This document shows positions 51,904-60,219 of a stretch of 64,000 bases of DNA, one piece after another. Source of the stretch: Myxococcales bacterium (GTDB taxonomy: Bacteria > Myxococcota_A > Polyangia > Polyangiales > Polyangiaceae); NCBI GenBank assembly GCA_025355005.1, contig JANXLV010000061.1, positions 1 through 64,000 of the forward strand, read 5' to 3'. The notes beneath the pieces are model-generated. The model was not told the DNA's origin. It ran no database searches and saw only the letters and a program-made list of their open reading frames with translations. Numbering within the stretch: position 1 is the first letter of the stretch; every line of letters begins with the position of its first letter. The position numbers and the translations under genes were made by a program.

Positions 51904-52377
51904 TCAGCCAGGGTTCTTGCCGAGGAGCATCTCGATGTGTGGAATGCCGTCTTCGTCGTAGTCGGGGCCCGCGGCCGTGAAGCCTAGCGACTCGTAGAAC
52001 CGTGTCAGGTAGCGCTGCGCGCCGATGCGGATCGGGCCGTGGCCGAAGGCTGCGTGCGTCTGGGCGATCGCGGTCGTCATGAGCGCACGTCCCGCGCCCG
52101 CGCGGCGGAGGTCGGGGTGGGTGACGACGCGCCCGATCGCCGGCTCCGCGAAGCTCTTTCCCGCTGGCAAGAGCCGCGCATAGGCCACGAGCCTGAGATC
52201 GTCATCACGGCCGAGCAGGTGGAGCGCGACGCGATCCTTGCCGTCGCAGTCGTTGTAGACGCACTTCTGTTCCACCACGAACACGAGCTGCCGGAGCGTG
52301 AGCACGTCGTAGAGCTCGGAGGCGCTGAGACTGTCGAACGCGCGTGTTTCCCAGTGGAGCATGTGAAGAGCGAGCAT
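51904..52377 (-). CDS. GNAT N-acetyltransferase, ElaA-like
   Basis: The 157-residue protein has the ElaA-type N-terminus (WETRAFDSLSASELYDVLTL, RQLVFVVEQKCVYNDCDG) and the acetyl-CoA loop in VVTHPDLRRAGAGRALM. YLTRFYESLGFTAAG near the end completes the GNAT fold. ATG 52377 is preceded by GAGGGG and is preferred over ATG 52362. The substrate is unknown for the family. It is divergent from the gene at 52407 with only 29 bp between. Confidence 0.88.
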   Translation of the reverse strand: MLALHMLHWETRAFDSLSASELYDVLTLRQLVFVVEQKCVYNDCDGKDRVALHLLGRDDDLRLVAYARLLPAGKSFAEPAIGRVVTHPDLRRAGAGRALMTTAIAQTHAAFGHGPIRIGAQRYLTRFYESLGFTAAGPDYDEDGIPHIEMLLGKNPG

Positions 52378-52406
52378 ACAGCCCCTCATGCGCTAGAGTT
52401 GCCCGC

Positions 52407-53168
52407 ATGAACGGCTCCCGCATCTATGCCCCCGTCGACAAGCGCGTGGTTCCGGGCGCCGCCGAAGACTACGCGGCGCGCCCCATCCTGGACCGCCCGC
52501 AGGGACAGGACCACGCGCGGCGCGCAGTGAAGGACGGCGTGTTGAAGCCGTCCGACATCGAGTCCGCGCGCATCCAGGAAGTGCAGCTCCTGTATGTGCC
52601 GTTCTGGCGAATCGACGTCTCCGTGGACGGGTTCCACGTGGACATCGGAAAGCTGACCGTGGGAAAGATCCCGCTGCCAACTGGCGGCTCGCGGCACAAG
52701 GAGGCCGTGGTGATGGTCTGTGCGCGCACGCTCTTCCCCTACGAGCCCAAGCTGCCGTCGTGGATGAGCGGAAAGCTGGATGGCGTCGCCCCGCTCGAGG
52801 TGTCCGTCGCGGAGCTGCTCCCCTACGACCAGATGCCACAAGGCGAGATCGCAGCGGGGGAGGTGGTGGACCCGGACGTCACGCAGGAGGGCGCCACCAA
52901 GATCGCCGCGCGCATGGTCGTCCGCGCGGTGTCGCCGCAGAACGCGCTCATCTCCAAGTACGATCCGACGATCCGCTCGGTGCTGCTCTGCAGATATCCC
53001 GTGTACTATGCACGTTACGAGTACAGCGGTGTCGCGCTCCGTTCGCCCGGCGAAGAGTTCTTCGTGTGTGTCTCGGCGCGGACCGGCAAGACGGTGAGCT
53101 CACACCATCCGTCGATGATGCGCGCCGCTGCGGAGAAGTTCAGGAAGCTCATCACCATCGGGAGGTGA
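52407..53168 (+). CDS. Conserved-looking protein of unknown function
   Basis: The product has 253 residues from ATG 52407, with no signal peptide or membrane helix. Blocks that look structured are QLLYVPFWRIDVSVDGFHVD, VMVCARTLFPYEPKLPSWMS, YARYEYSGVALRSPGEEFF and VCVSARTGKTVSSHHPSMM. I cannot assign a family. It is followed tail to tail by an SGNH lipoprotein gene. Confidence 0.65.
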   Translation: MNGSRIYAPVDKRVVPGAAEDYAARPILDRPQGQDHARRAVKDGVLKPSDIESARIQEVQLLYVPFWRIDVSVDGFHVDIGKLTVGKIPLPTGGSRHKEAVVMVCARTLFPYEPKLPSWMSGKLDGVAPLEVSVAELLPYDQMPQGEIAAGEVVDPDVTQEGATKIAARMVVRAVSPQNALISKYDPTIRSVLLCRYPVYYARYEYSGVALRSPGEEFFVCVSARTGKTVSSHHPSMMRAAAEKFRKLITIGR

Positions 53169-53189
53169 GCCGCGCGGAAGACGTCCGGC

Positions 53190-53981
53190 TCAGCGTGCGT
53201 CGGCGCCGCCGTCCTTCGGCTTTTCGGGGGGAGGCTCGGGCGCAGGCTGCGTGGCCAGGAACTCCCAGAACGCACCGCCCCACAGCTCGCCGCCTTCGTC
53301 CGTGGGGTGGATGCCGTCGTTGCGGCGCGGGATCACGAGGCCCGGGTGATCGGTGAGCACGTCGAAGAAGCGGCACGGCGCGGCGTGCTCCGAGATGGTC
53401 TTGATGACTCCGGTGTCGGGCTTCCACAACGGCGGCGCCACCCAGTAGCACTCCTTGCCTTTGAGCTTTCGCACAGCGCCTTCGATGTGCGGGATCAAGT
53501 ACTCAGGGTGCGGCATGAAGACGTCGTTCGCGCCGAGCGTGAGGATGACAACGTCTGGGTTCGTGCGCCCGAGGAGCTTCGGGAGGTAGTCGCCTTGCGC
53601 GGCCTCGTGCATGAACAGGCTGGTCTGCGAGTCGTGCATGAACTTCGCGGACGAGCCGCGGAATCGCTGCTCGAGCGCGCGCGTGAGGCCCCCCGCACCG
53701 CCGACGAACGAGTCTCCGCAATGCAGCACGCGCTTGCCGGCGAACCGCGACAGGATCGGATATCCGCCGTCGGCGAACTGCGTCGCGTCGGTGACGACGT
53801 CCGCGAGTGCGTCGACGGAGGCATCAGCGGTCGCGTCAGCGGTGTCGCGCTCGCTCGCGTCCGTCGCGGCGGTCGCGCCGGAGTCCGCCGACTTCTGCGG
53901 GATGGATCGCGACGAGCACGCGCCCACGGCGGCGAGCCATGTGCACGTGCTCACGAGAGACCAGAGTCGAACGGAACGCAC
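53190..53981 (-). CDS. SGNH/GDSL hydrolase lipoprotein
   Basis: The 263-residue protein starts at GTG 53981 behind GAGGT. The signal has AVGAC with Cys22 as the lipid site, then an Asp/Ala/Thr linker. SGNH blocks are LHCGDSFVGGAGG (Ser), LTLGANDVFM (Asn) and DGIHPTDEGG (Asp, His). It follows the spermidine-synthase-like gene by 9 bp on the same strand. It is a second, distinct secreted SGNH esterase next to the one at 50062. Confidence 0.88.
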   Translation of the reverse strand: MRSVRLWSLVSTCTWLAAVGACSSRSIPQKSADSGATAATDASERDTADATADASVDALADVVTDATQFADGGYPILSRFAGKRVLHCGDSFVGGAGGLTRALEQRFRGSSAKFMHDSQTSLFMHEAAQGDYLPKLLGRTNPDVVILTLGANDVFMPHPEYLIPHIEGAVRKLKGKECYWVAPPLWKPDTGVIKTISEHAAPCRFFDVLTDHPGLVIPRRNDGIHPTDEGGELWGGAFWEFLATQPAPEPPPEKPKDGGADAR

Positions 53982-53990
53982 CTGGCTACC

Positions 53991-56900
53991 TCAATGGTCG
54001 CGGCTGAGAGTGCGGGCAGCGGCATCAGCGGGGATCTCGGCGTCTTCGGCGCCCGCGTCGCTGGCGGTTCCGGCGTCGCCACTCAGCATCAAGCTTGGCA
54101 CCTGAGGACCCACGTGCGTGGTGCTCGGCTCGTTCTGCGGGGTCGGGTCCGACGGCTCGTCAGGCTCCGCCTTGCCAGCGGCGCCCTGGCCCGGATTGCC
54201 CTTCGGAAGGGCCGAGACCTTCGATGTCGACTCCCCTGTATCCAGGTCGCCCGTGATCGTCGTCGGCGCCCGCGACATGTAGTCGAGGAGGTCTTCCTTC
54301 GCCTTCGCCTCGCGCGGGCTGTGCGCAGTGAGATGACAGTCGTAGCGTTGCTTCAGGAAGGTGAACGACCAGGGGGGGAACTCTTCGAACGGCTGGAATG
54401 CTTCGACGCAGAGACCCGGCCAGTCAATGGCGTGCGCGATGCGAATCCGCGTGAGCAGCCGCTCTTCATCTTGCGAGTTCAGCAAGAACGGCTCTGCGAG
54501 CGCAGCATAGGCACGGCGTCCGAGCGCCTTGTCGTTGACGAACGCCTCCGCGAGCAGCAGCCCGCGGTACGCCATGTCCCCAGCCGCCCATGGGTCCTTC
54601 CGGTGGTCGGCCCAGGCGCGCTCGAACGGCTCGATCGCCTCTGTGGGCTTGCCCTGCCGGAGCCGAAGCCGCGTCAGCGCGAGGCTCGCCTCGACCTCGT
54701 TGATCGCGCGCAATCGCTCGATCAACGGCAGCGCTGCCTCGCTCCCGAGGTCGGCAAGGCCCTCGGCGGCCGCCTCGAGCTCCACCATCGTGCGGGGAGT
54801 GCGTCCGAGCGCTTGATACTCCCTGGCGAAGCGGCTGATATCGCCGGCCTCGTACGCCCGCATCGCGTTGATGAAGCGGCGCTCATCCGCGTTCTCCGGC
54901 ATCGGGCTCTTCGTGTACTCGGCTCGGTAGCCTTCCACCTTGGCCCAGTCGACCTTGATGCCGTCGAGGAGCGGGCGGTCCGTCTTCTGTGCGCGCGACA
55001 GGCGCCAGAACTCGTCCTCCACGTTGGCCTTGCTGCGGCCGACGTTGCGCGCGAACGCGTACTCGAGCAGGTTTCGGTCGTCGGTGTTCACGAGCCCCAT
55101 GTTGTGCTCGACGATGCGGTGCGTGAGCTCCGACGACGCAAGGAAGTGCGCGAGGAAGCCCTCGACGCCTTCTGAACGGAACGCGAACTTCATGGCGGAC
55201 TTCCATGGCTCGCTGCTCACCCGCGCCTGGAGCCGAGCGCCGTCGATGCGCGGATTTTTCGCGCCGATCAGCAGCAGGTCGCCCGCCTCCGTCTGCCACA
55301 CGGAGACGGTGGGGAAGACCTGGGACAACGTCACGAGTGCCACGCGGATCGCCGCGCCGTCGATCTCGTACGCCTGGATCCACTGCACGAATACGCCGTC
55401 GTCGGAGAGACGCGACCTGCCTGCTTGATAGAACTCGACGGTGTAGAGGCTGGCGATGCCCGCGCGGTATGGGTTCGAGGGCTCCGAGAAGATGACGTCG
55501 TACGTTCCTCGCGAGGTGAGGAGCGCCTCGCGCGCATCGCCGATGGTGATGTGGACCTTCGGGTTGTCGAGCACGTCGTGGTTGGCGGATGCGCACACCT
55601 TCGCCACGTGCAAGATCGCAGGCTCGAGCTCGACGACGTCGACGGTCTCCATCTCCGGGATCGCGCCGAGCCAGCCGGCAGTGCTTCCGGTGCCGAGCCC
55701 GACGACGAGCGCGCGCCGTGGGGAGGGGACGAGCGCCGCTCCGACGAGCCCGCCCATGACCTGCGTCCTCGCGTCGAGGCGCGCGTCGCCGTCACTCTTG
55801 CCGTTGACGATGAACGCGGTCCCCATGTGCGTGTCGAGACCCACCGCGCTCTCGACGCCATCGACGCCCCAGCGAATGCTGCGGCGCTGAGAGTTGAAAT
55901 AGCCGAGGAGCGAATTCGTTGCTCCGGGCTTCGCGTATGCGTCAGCGCGGCCCGCGCCGATGGGCGTGTGTCGCCACGCGGCCGTCGGACCGATGGCGCT
56001 CGCTGAAAGAAACACGGCGAGCAGCGCGGCGCTCAGGGCGACGATGCTGCCACTGCTCCGCTCCTTCGCGCGGATCGAGAGGTAGAACGTGACGAGCGCG
56101 GTCGCGGCGAGCATGTACGCAACGAGCCGCCAGCAGCCCGTGGCGGTGAGGAAGGGCAACAGGCCAAAGCCACCGGCGAGCGAGCCAACGATCGCGCCGA
56201 CGGTGTTGGCCGCGTACGCGACGCCGACGTGCCGCGCGACCGCCTTGTTTCCGCTACCGAACAGGCCGATGACGAGCGGAAACTGGTAGCCCGAGACCAC
56301 CGCAGCAGGCACCACGACGATGGCCGTCACCGCCGACCATGTCGCCGCGTGACCGAGGAAACCGAGGGTGCCGAGCGAACGAAGCAGGAGCGCGACGGCT
56401 GCGACGCGATCACCGAGCGCGTACGGAATGGCGATGAAGAGCGCCTCGAGCGCGCACGTGATCGCGAACGCATTCAACGACGCCTGTCGGCCTCTTCCAG
56501 CCACGGCGTACAGCAGGCCACCGATGCCGATGCCGAGCAGCGCCGCAGCAAGGATCAATCCGAACGTGTACGAGGACCCACCGAGCACCGGCCCGAGCAT
56601 CCGGTACCAGACGAGCTCCATCAGCAAGAATGCAAATCCGGACACACCAGCGGCCGCCGGCGGAAACCACAACGGCATGGGAAGCCCCACGCCCTCGCCC
56701 GCCTTCGCCGCCTTCGCGCCAGCCGTCTTCGTCAGTCCCTCGCCCTCGCCCTCGCTCTTCGCCTCGCCCTCGTCCTTCGCCTCGCCCTCGCCCTCGTCCT
56801 TGTCGTGGTCCTCGCTCTTCGCCTCGCCCTCGCCCTTCGCCTCCCCGTCCACCGCATGCACGAACTCCGAGTCACGACCAACCGCGCGCGCAACGATGCC

Positions 56901-57494
56901 AACGAGCACGTTGATGAGGCACGTGATGAGCAGGGTGAGCAGGTTGCCGAGCACCTCGAGCAGCACGAAGTTCGCGAGCACGGCGCCCGCGACGGCGCCG
57001 CAGGTGTTCACGCCGTAGAGCGTGGCGACGGCCGTTCGCCCAGTGTCCGTACGCGCAGATGCGGCGCGGGCGGCCGCGGGCATGGTGCCGCCCATCAGGA
57101 CCGTGGGAACGGCGAGCACGAGCGTGGCCAGGAGCAGGCGAAGCACCGTGGCGCCTCCGCTTCCGAGCGTGCTCGAGCCACCGATACCGAAGTAGATCTT
57201 CTTCGCGAGGAAGATCATGAGTGGCGTGAGCGCCGCAGACAGCGCGATGAGCAGCTCCAGGTGCGCATAGAGGACCAGCGGCTTGGTCTTCGACGCATCG
57301 ATCTTCTTCCCGAGCCACACCCCACCAACGCCAAGCCCACCCATGAACACGGCGAGCACGGCGGCCGATGCGCCGGTCGACGCCCCGAAGATCAGTCGGA
57401 GCTCACGGACCCACGTGACCTGGTAGACGAGCGCACAAGCACCCGAGAAGAAAAGGAAAGGGGCAACTCGCGGCGGCCCACCTCTGTCACGCAT
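53991..57494 (-). CDS. Giant membrane spermidine-synthase-like protein with repeat-containing linker
   Basis: The product has about 1167 residues. It has an N-terminal bundle of about six helices (VAPFLFFSGACALVYQVTWV) and a linker of about 37 residues almost wholly Gly, Glu, Lys, Ala, Asp and Ser (residues about 216-253). A second bundle follows (about 280-500) and then a spermidine-synthase-like Rossmann domain (about 560-760: LVVGLGTGSTAGWLGAI, VDVVELEPAI, IGDAREALL, SEPSNPYRAGIASLYT). A helical C-terminal region of about 350 residues ends in a disordered tail. Such polytopic synthase-like proteins are common in bacteria and their reaction is unproven. Starts at 57494, 57515 or 57530 cannot be separated. 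Confidence 0.85.
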   Translation of the reverse strand: MRDRGGPPRVAPFLFFSGACALVYQVTWVRELRLIFGASTGASAAVLAVFMGGLGVGGVWLGKKIDASKTKPLVLYAHLELLIALSAALTPLMIFLAKKIYFGIGGSSTLGSGGATVLRLLLATLVLAVPTVLMGGTMPAAARAASARTDTGRTAVATLYGVNTCGAVAGAVLANFVLLEVLGNLLTLLITCLINVLVGIVARAVGRDSEFVHAVDGEAKGEGEAKSEDHDKDEGEGEAKDEGEAKSEGEGEGLTKTAGAKAAKAGEGVGLPMPLWFPPAAAGVSGFAFLLMELVWYRMLGPVLGGSSYTFGLILAAALLGIGIGGLLYAVAGRGRQASLNAFAITCALEALFIAIPYALGDRVAAVALLLRSLGTLGFLGHAATWSAVTAIVVVPAAVVSGYQFPLVIGLFGSGNKAVARHVGVAYAANTVGAIVGSLAGGFGLLPFLTATGCWRLVAYMLAATALVTFYLSIRAKERSSGSIVALSAALLAVFLSASAIGPTAAWRHTPIGAGRADAYAKPGATNSLLGYFNSQRRSIRWGVDGVESAVGLDTHMGTAFIVNGKSDGDARLDARTQVMGGLVGAALVPSPRRALVVGLGTGSTAGWLGAIPEMETVDVVELEPAILHVAKVCASANHDVLDNPKVHITIGDAREALLTSRGTYDVIFSEPSNPYRAGIASLYTVEFYQAGRSRLSDDGVFVQWIQAYEIDGAAIRVALVTLSQVFPTVSVWQTEAGDLLLIGAKNPRIDGARLQARVSSEPWKSAMKFAFRSEGVEGFLAHFLASSELTHRIVEHNMGLVNTDDRNLLEYAFARNVGRSKANVEDEFWRLSRAQKTDRPLLDGIKVDWAKVEGYRAEYTKSPMPENADERRFINAMRAYEAGDISRFAREYQALGRTPRTMVELEAAAEGLADLGSEAALPLIERLRAINEVEASLALTRLRLRQGKPTEAIEPFERAWADHRKDPWAAGDMAYRGLLLAEAFVNDKALGRRAYAALAEPFLLNSQDEERLLTRIRIAHAIDWPGLCVEAFQPFEEFPPWSFTFLKQRYDCHLTAHSPREAKAKEDLLDYMSRAPTTITGDLDTGESTSKVSALPKGNPGQGAAGKAEPDEPSDPTPQNEPSTTHVGPQVPSLMLSGDAGTASDAGAEDAEIPADAAARTLSRDH
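56734..56846. repeat. Hexanucleotide-type repeat GCCCTC/CTTCGC in the coding sequence
   Basis: About 113 bp consist of variants of GCCCTC, CTCGCC and CTTCGC on the plus strand. They encode alternating Gly-Glu, Ala-Lys and Ser-Glu units in the linker of the large membrane protein. The unit length is a multiple of three, so copy-number change would keep the frame. Confidence 0.8.
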
Positions 57495-57586
57495 GCTTCG
57501 GACACTATCCCGCATGACAGGGCCGAACAACCCAATAGCAGCCCAAATTCAGCAGAATTCAGGCCCTACTAAGGGAACGGGGGGGC

Positions 57587-57643
57587 TCTACTGGCGCGTC
57601 TACTGGCGCGTCTACTGGCGCGTCTACTGGCGCGTCTACTGGC
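57587..57643. repeat. 12-bp minisatellite, 4.75 copies of TCTACTGGCGCG
   Basis: Four perfect units (57587-57634) and a 9-bp part unit follow one another. The first unit read on the minus strand supplies the TAG stop of the FGE-domain gene, and each further unit repeats an in-frame TAG. Confidence 0.95.
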
Positions 57644-58775
57644 CGACGTCGCCGCAGCAGCGAAAGCCGGTGCTGTAGTCGTGGTACCAGGCCGCGTGCG
57701 CGTCCGTGCGGTAGTTGCAGCCTTCGCCGTTCAGCTTCGTGTCCTGGAAGTAGCCGCCGAGGAAGGTGCCCTCGGGATCGTCCACCCACTCGTGGATGTT
57801 GCCGACCATGTCGTAGACGCCGTAGCCGTTGGAGCAGTCCTGGTGGTCGCCGGTGCCCGACAGCGTCTGGCCCATCTGGTTCAGCTCCGGGGCATTCATG
57901 CGCCGGTTGTCCCAGTTCGCCTGCACCGAAAGATCGCCGCTGCTGTTGCCCCAGAACCGGGTGACGGGCGAGAGGCCGTAGTTGTTGCAGCGCTTGGCTT
58001 CGTCCTCGTTGGCGTAGCCGTAGCGGAGGTTCTCCGGACCCTTGCAGGCCTTTCGCCACTCGGACGGCTTGCAGAGGCGCTTGCCGGAGCGACCGCAGGC
58101 TTCGATCGACTGCTTCTCGCTTATATATCCCTGCGGCTTCACGCCCTTCTCGCTGACGGCGCGGACCACGTGGCCCTCGACGGGGAGATAGTGCGGCCAG
58201 GGGAGCTCGAGGCCGTCCTCGGTCAGCTCGACGAGCGAGGCTTCGTAGCGATCGATGCAGTAGAGATCGTCCACGGAGGCCATATCGGGCGGGCACAACC
58301 CGTTCTTGTCGAGGGGGCGGGCGCCTTCCGGAAGCAGGTCCTCGAGCGCGGTGCCGCCCAGGCTGCCGAGAGAGTCGCCACCGACTCCGACGCCAAGTCC
58401 GCCTCCGACTCCGCCTCCGACTCCGAAAGAGTTGGTGCTGCCAAACGCGAAGATCGGTGCGCGGACGCGGGCGGGGGAGACCGTGAGAGCCCCGAGCTCG
58501 GTGGAGCTGGGTGTGAGTCCGTTGGCTGTACGCTTGAAGCCGCCGCGTGCAACGCGGTGAATCGAACTTCCCGAGTTGCTGCTCGCGCGCGCGTCGGAGC
58601 CGCCGGTGCCGCCGGAGCCCACGCCGGTGGTCATTCCAGTCGCTCCAGTCGCATCCGACGGCTCGGATAGCGCCTTTGCGCAGCCGGTCACAGTGAACGC
58701 AAGCGAGGTCCCCACCACGAGGAGGGACAGCGGAACCAGGACACCAGCAAACGCGATTCTCGGGAGTACGGCCAA
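57636..58775 (-). CDS. Formylglycine-generating-enzyme-like (FGE/SUMF1) lipoprotein
   Basis: The 379-residue protein starts at TTG 58775, where GGAGGTG sits 5 bp upstream, a much better site than other in-frame starts. A lipoprotein signal ends in VTGC (Cys31). A Gly/Ser/Val-rich low-complexity stretch (about residues 45-145) includes GVGGGVGGGLGVGVGG. The FGE-sulfatase domain has DDLYCIDRYEASLVELTEDG, GKRLCKPSEWRKACKG, GVYDMVGNIHEWVDD and STGFRCC. Many proteins with this domain are not sulfatase activators but surface or kinase-associated modules. The stop is inside a minisatellite. Confidence 0.88.
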   Translation of the reverse strand: MAVLPRIAFAGVLVPLSLLVVGTSLAFTVTGCAKALSEPSDATGATGMTTGVGSGGTGGSDARASSNSGSSIHRVARGGFKRTANGLTPSSTELGALTVSPARVRAPIFAFGSTNSFGVGGGVGGGLGVGVGGDSLGSLGGTALEDLLPEGARPLDKNGLCPPDMASVDDLYCIDRYEASLVELTEDGLELPWPHYLPVEGHVVRAVSEKGVKPQGYISEKQSIEACGRSGKRLCKPSEWRKACKGPENLRYGYANEDEAKRCNNYGLSPVTRFWGNSSGDLSVQANWDNRRMNAPELNQMGQTLSGTGDHQDCSNGYGVYDMVGNIHEWVDDPEGTFLGGYFQDTKLNGEGCNYRTDAHAAWYHDYSTGFRCCGDVGQ

Positions 58776-59070
58776 AACTTCACCTCCAGAGCGTGCCGCG
58801 AACGGATGTACGCGACGCAACGGGAATACAGTTCCCGCGTGTTCAGCGAAACCGAAATCGACGCTGAGACGTTCCCGTTATGTAGGTGCGGGATCGCGCA
58901 TCTATACGAAAGGAATAAAAATTCCGTTGCGATATTGGTCGGTTGAGCGCCAGTCTCTCGAAATCGCCCGAAGCGTGTATCTTACAGTAAATTCATCGAA
59001 AAAATGGGCCTTCACCCCCCTCAATCGAGCCAAAAAAGGCCACCAAAGTCACGCTAGGCTTGCCCGACGG
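58776..59070. promoter_or_regulatory. Divergent promoter region with inverted repeats
   Basis: This 295-bp, less GC-rich gap separates the FGE lipoprotein from a hydrolase gene. It holds CGGGAA-tacag-TTCCCG (58821-58837), 46 bp upstream of the TTG start, and GGAAT-aaaa-ATTCC (58912-58925). A further TTCCCG occurs near 58873. No coding frame is convincing. Confidence 0.4.
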
Positions 59071-60219
59071 ATGGCCGTCGTTCACCGCATCTACTTCTCT
59101 CCCGGCATGTTCGGCTTCGGTCGTCTTGCCGAGGTCGACTACTTCGCCCATCTCGAGCGGGCGCTGACAGAACGGTTCGAGGCGCGCGGGTGCTCCGTGG
59201 AGACGTTCGTCAGCGACGTCGCGCCGACGGCTTCCATAAGAAGGCGAGCCGCGCGGCTCTCCGAGCTCATCACCCGCACCGCCGATGACGATCACGGGCC
59301 GATTCACCTCGTGGGGCACTCGACCGGCGGGTTGGATGCGCGCCTCGTGGCGTCGCCATCGTGCGCGCTCGGTGTGCCCGTGGACAAGCTCGCGTTTCGG
59401 CCTCGGATCCGGACGGTCACCACCATCAACACCCCGCATTTCGGGACGCCGCTCGCGAGCTTCTTCGCCACCGTCAGCGGCCAGCGGCTCCTCTATGGGC
59501 TCAGCGCGCTGACGTTCATCGCGCTCTCGCTCGGCGGTCCTCCGATATCCGTGGGCGGCACGTTCGTCCTCGCCATCGGCCGTATCGACAAGCTGATCGG
59601 CCTCCGGCTCCGTGTGCTGGACTCGGCGACCGACCGCCTGCTCAACGTGCTCGAGCCCGAGAAGATGCGAGAGGTGACGCGCTACCTCGAGGCCATCAAG
59701 AAGGACCAGGGCGCCATGGTGCAGCTCATGCCCGAGGCGATGGATCTCTTCGTCGCCGGCATCGAGGACTGCCCGACAATCCGGTACCAATCGGTCGCCA
59801 CCATGGCGACGCCGCCCAGCCCGGGCCGGGCAATCAAGGCGCTCCTCCACCCGTGGACCGTCCTGTCGGGCACCATCTTCGCCACCCTGTATGGCATCAC
59901 GTCGCGCATGGATGAGGTCTACCCCTGCTCATCGGAGGCGCTCGATCACGACGTGGAGGCCATCTTGCGCGAGGCGTTCGGTCACGCGCCTGGCGGTCGC
60001 TCCAACGACGGCGTCGTCCCGCTCCGCTCCCAGATCTGGGGCAAGCTGGTCTGGGCAGGGCTCGGCGATCACCTCGACGTGCTTGGACACTTCTCCGGCA
60101 AGGAGCCCGGGAGCGGACACAAGGACTGGCTCACGTCCGGCTCCGGCTTCGACGAGGCGCGCTTCGGCGTGATGGTCGACCGCATCGCCGACGGAATGCT
60201 CAGCGGCGAGCCGACATGA
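59071..60219 (+). CDS. Lipase-like alpha/beta hydrolase
   Basis: The product has 382 residues from ATG 59071, where the conserved sequence begins (VHRIYFSPGMFGFGRLAEVD). The nucleophile elbow is IHLVGHSTGGLDAR. A TTINTPHFGTPLASFF segment is typical of triacylglycerol-lipase-like proteins, and the end has NDGVVPLRSQ (acid) and GDHLDVLGHF (His). There is no signal peptide, so it may be cytoplasmic. Its last 20 bp overlap the opposing GT4 gene. Confidence 0.88.
   Translation: MAVVHRIYFSPGMFGFGRLAEVDYFAHLERALTERFEARGCSVETFVSDVAPTASIRRRAARLSELITRTADDDHGPIHLVGHSTGGLDARLVASPSCALGVPVDKLAFRPRIRTVTTINTPHFGTPLASFFATVSGQRLLYGLSALTFIALSLGGPPISVGGTFVLAIGRIDKLIGLRLRVLDSATDRLLNVLEPEKMREVTRYLEAIKKDQGAMVQLMPEAMDLFVAGIEDCPTIRYQSVATMATPPSPGRAIKALLHPWTVLSGTIFATLYGITSRMDEVYPCSSEALDHDVEAILREAFGHAPGGRSNDGVVPLRSQIWGKLVWAGLGDHLDVLGHFSGKEPGSGHKDWLTSGSGFDEARFGVMVDRIADGMLSGEPT

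Noticed and set aside
57587-57643. Short CRISPR-like array
   Set aside because: The repeats are directly adjacent without spacers and only 12 bp long; no cas gene is nearby.
57559-58296. Alternative minus-strand frame with a Pro-Val-Asp-Ala repeat end
   Set aside because: The upstream part is an Arg/Gly-rich shadow of the FGE domain; only the minisatellite part looks protein-like, so no separate gene is called.
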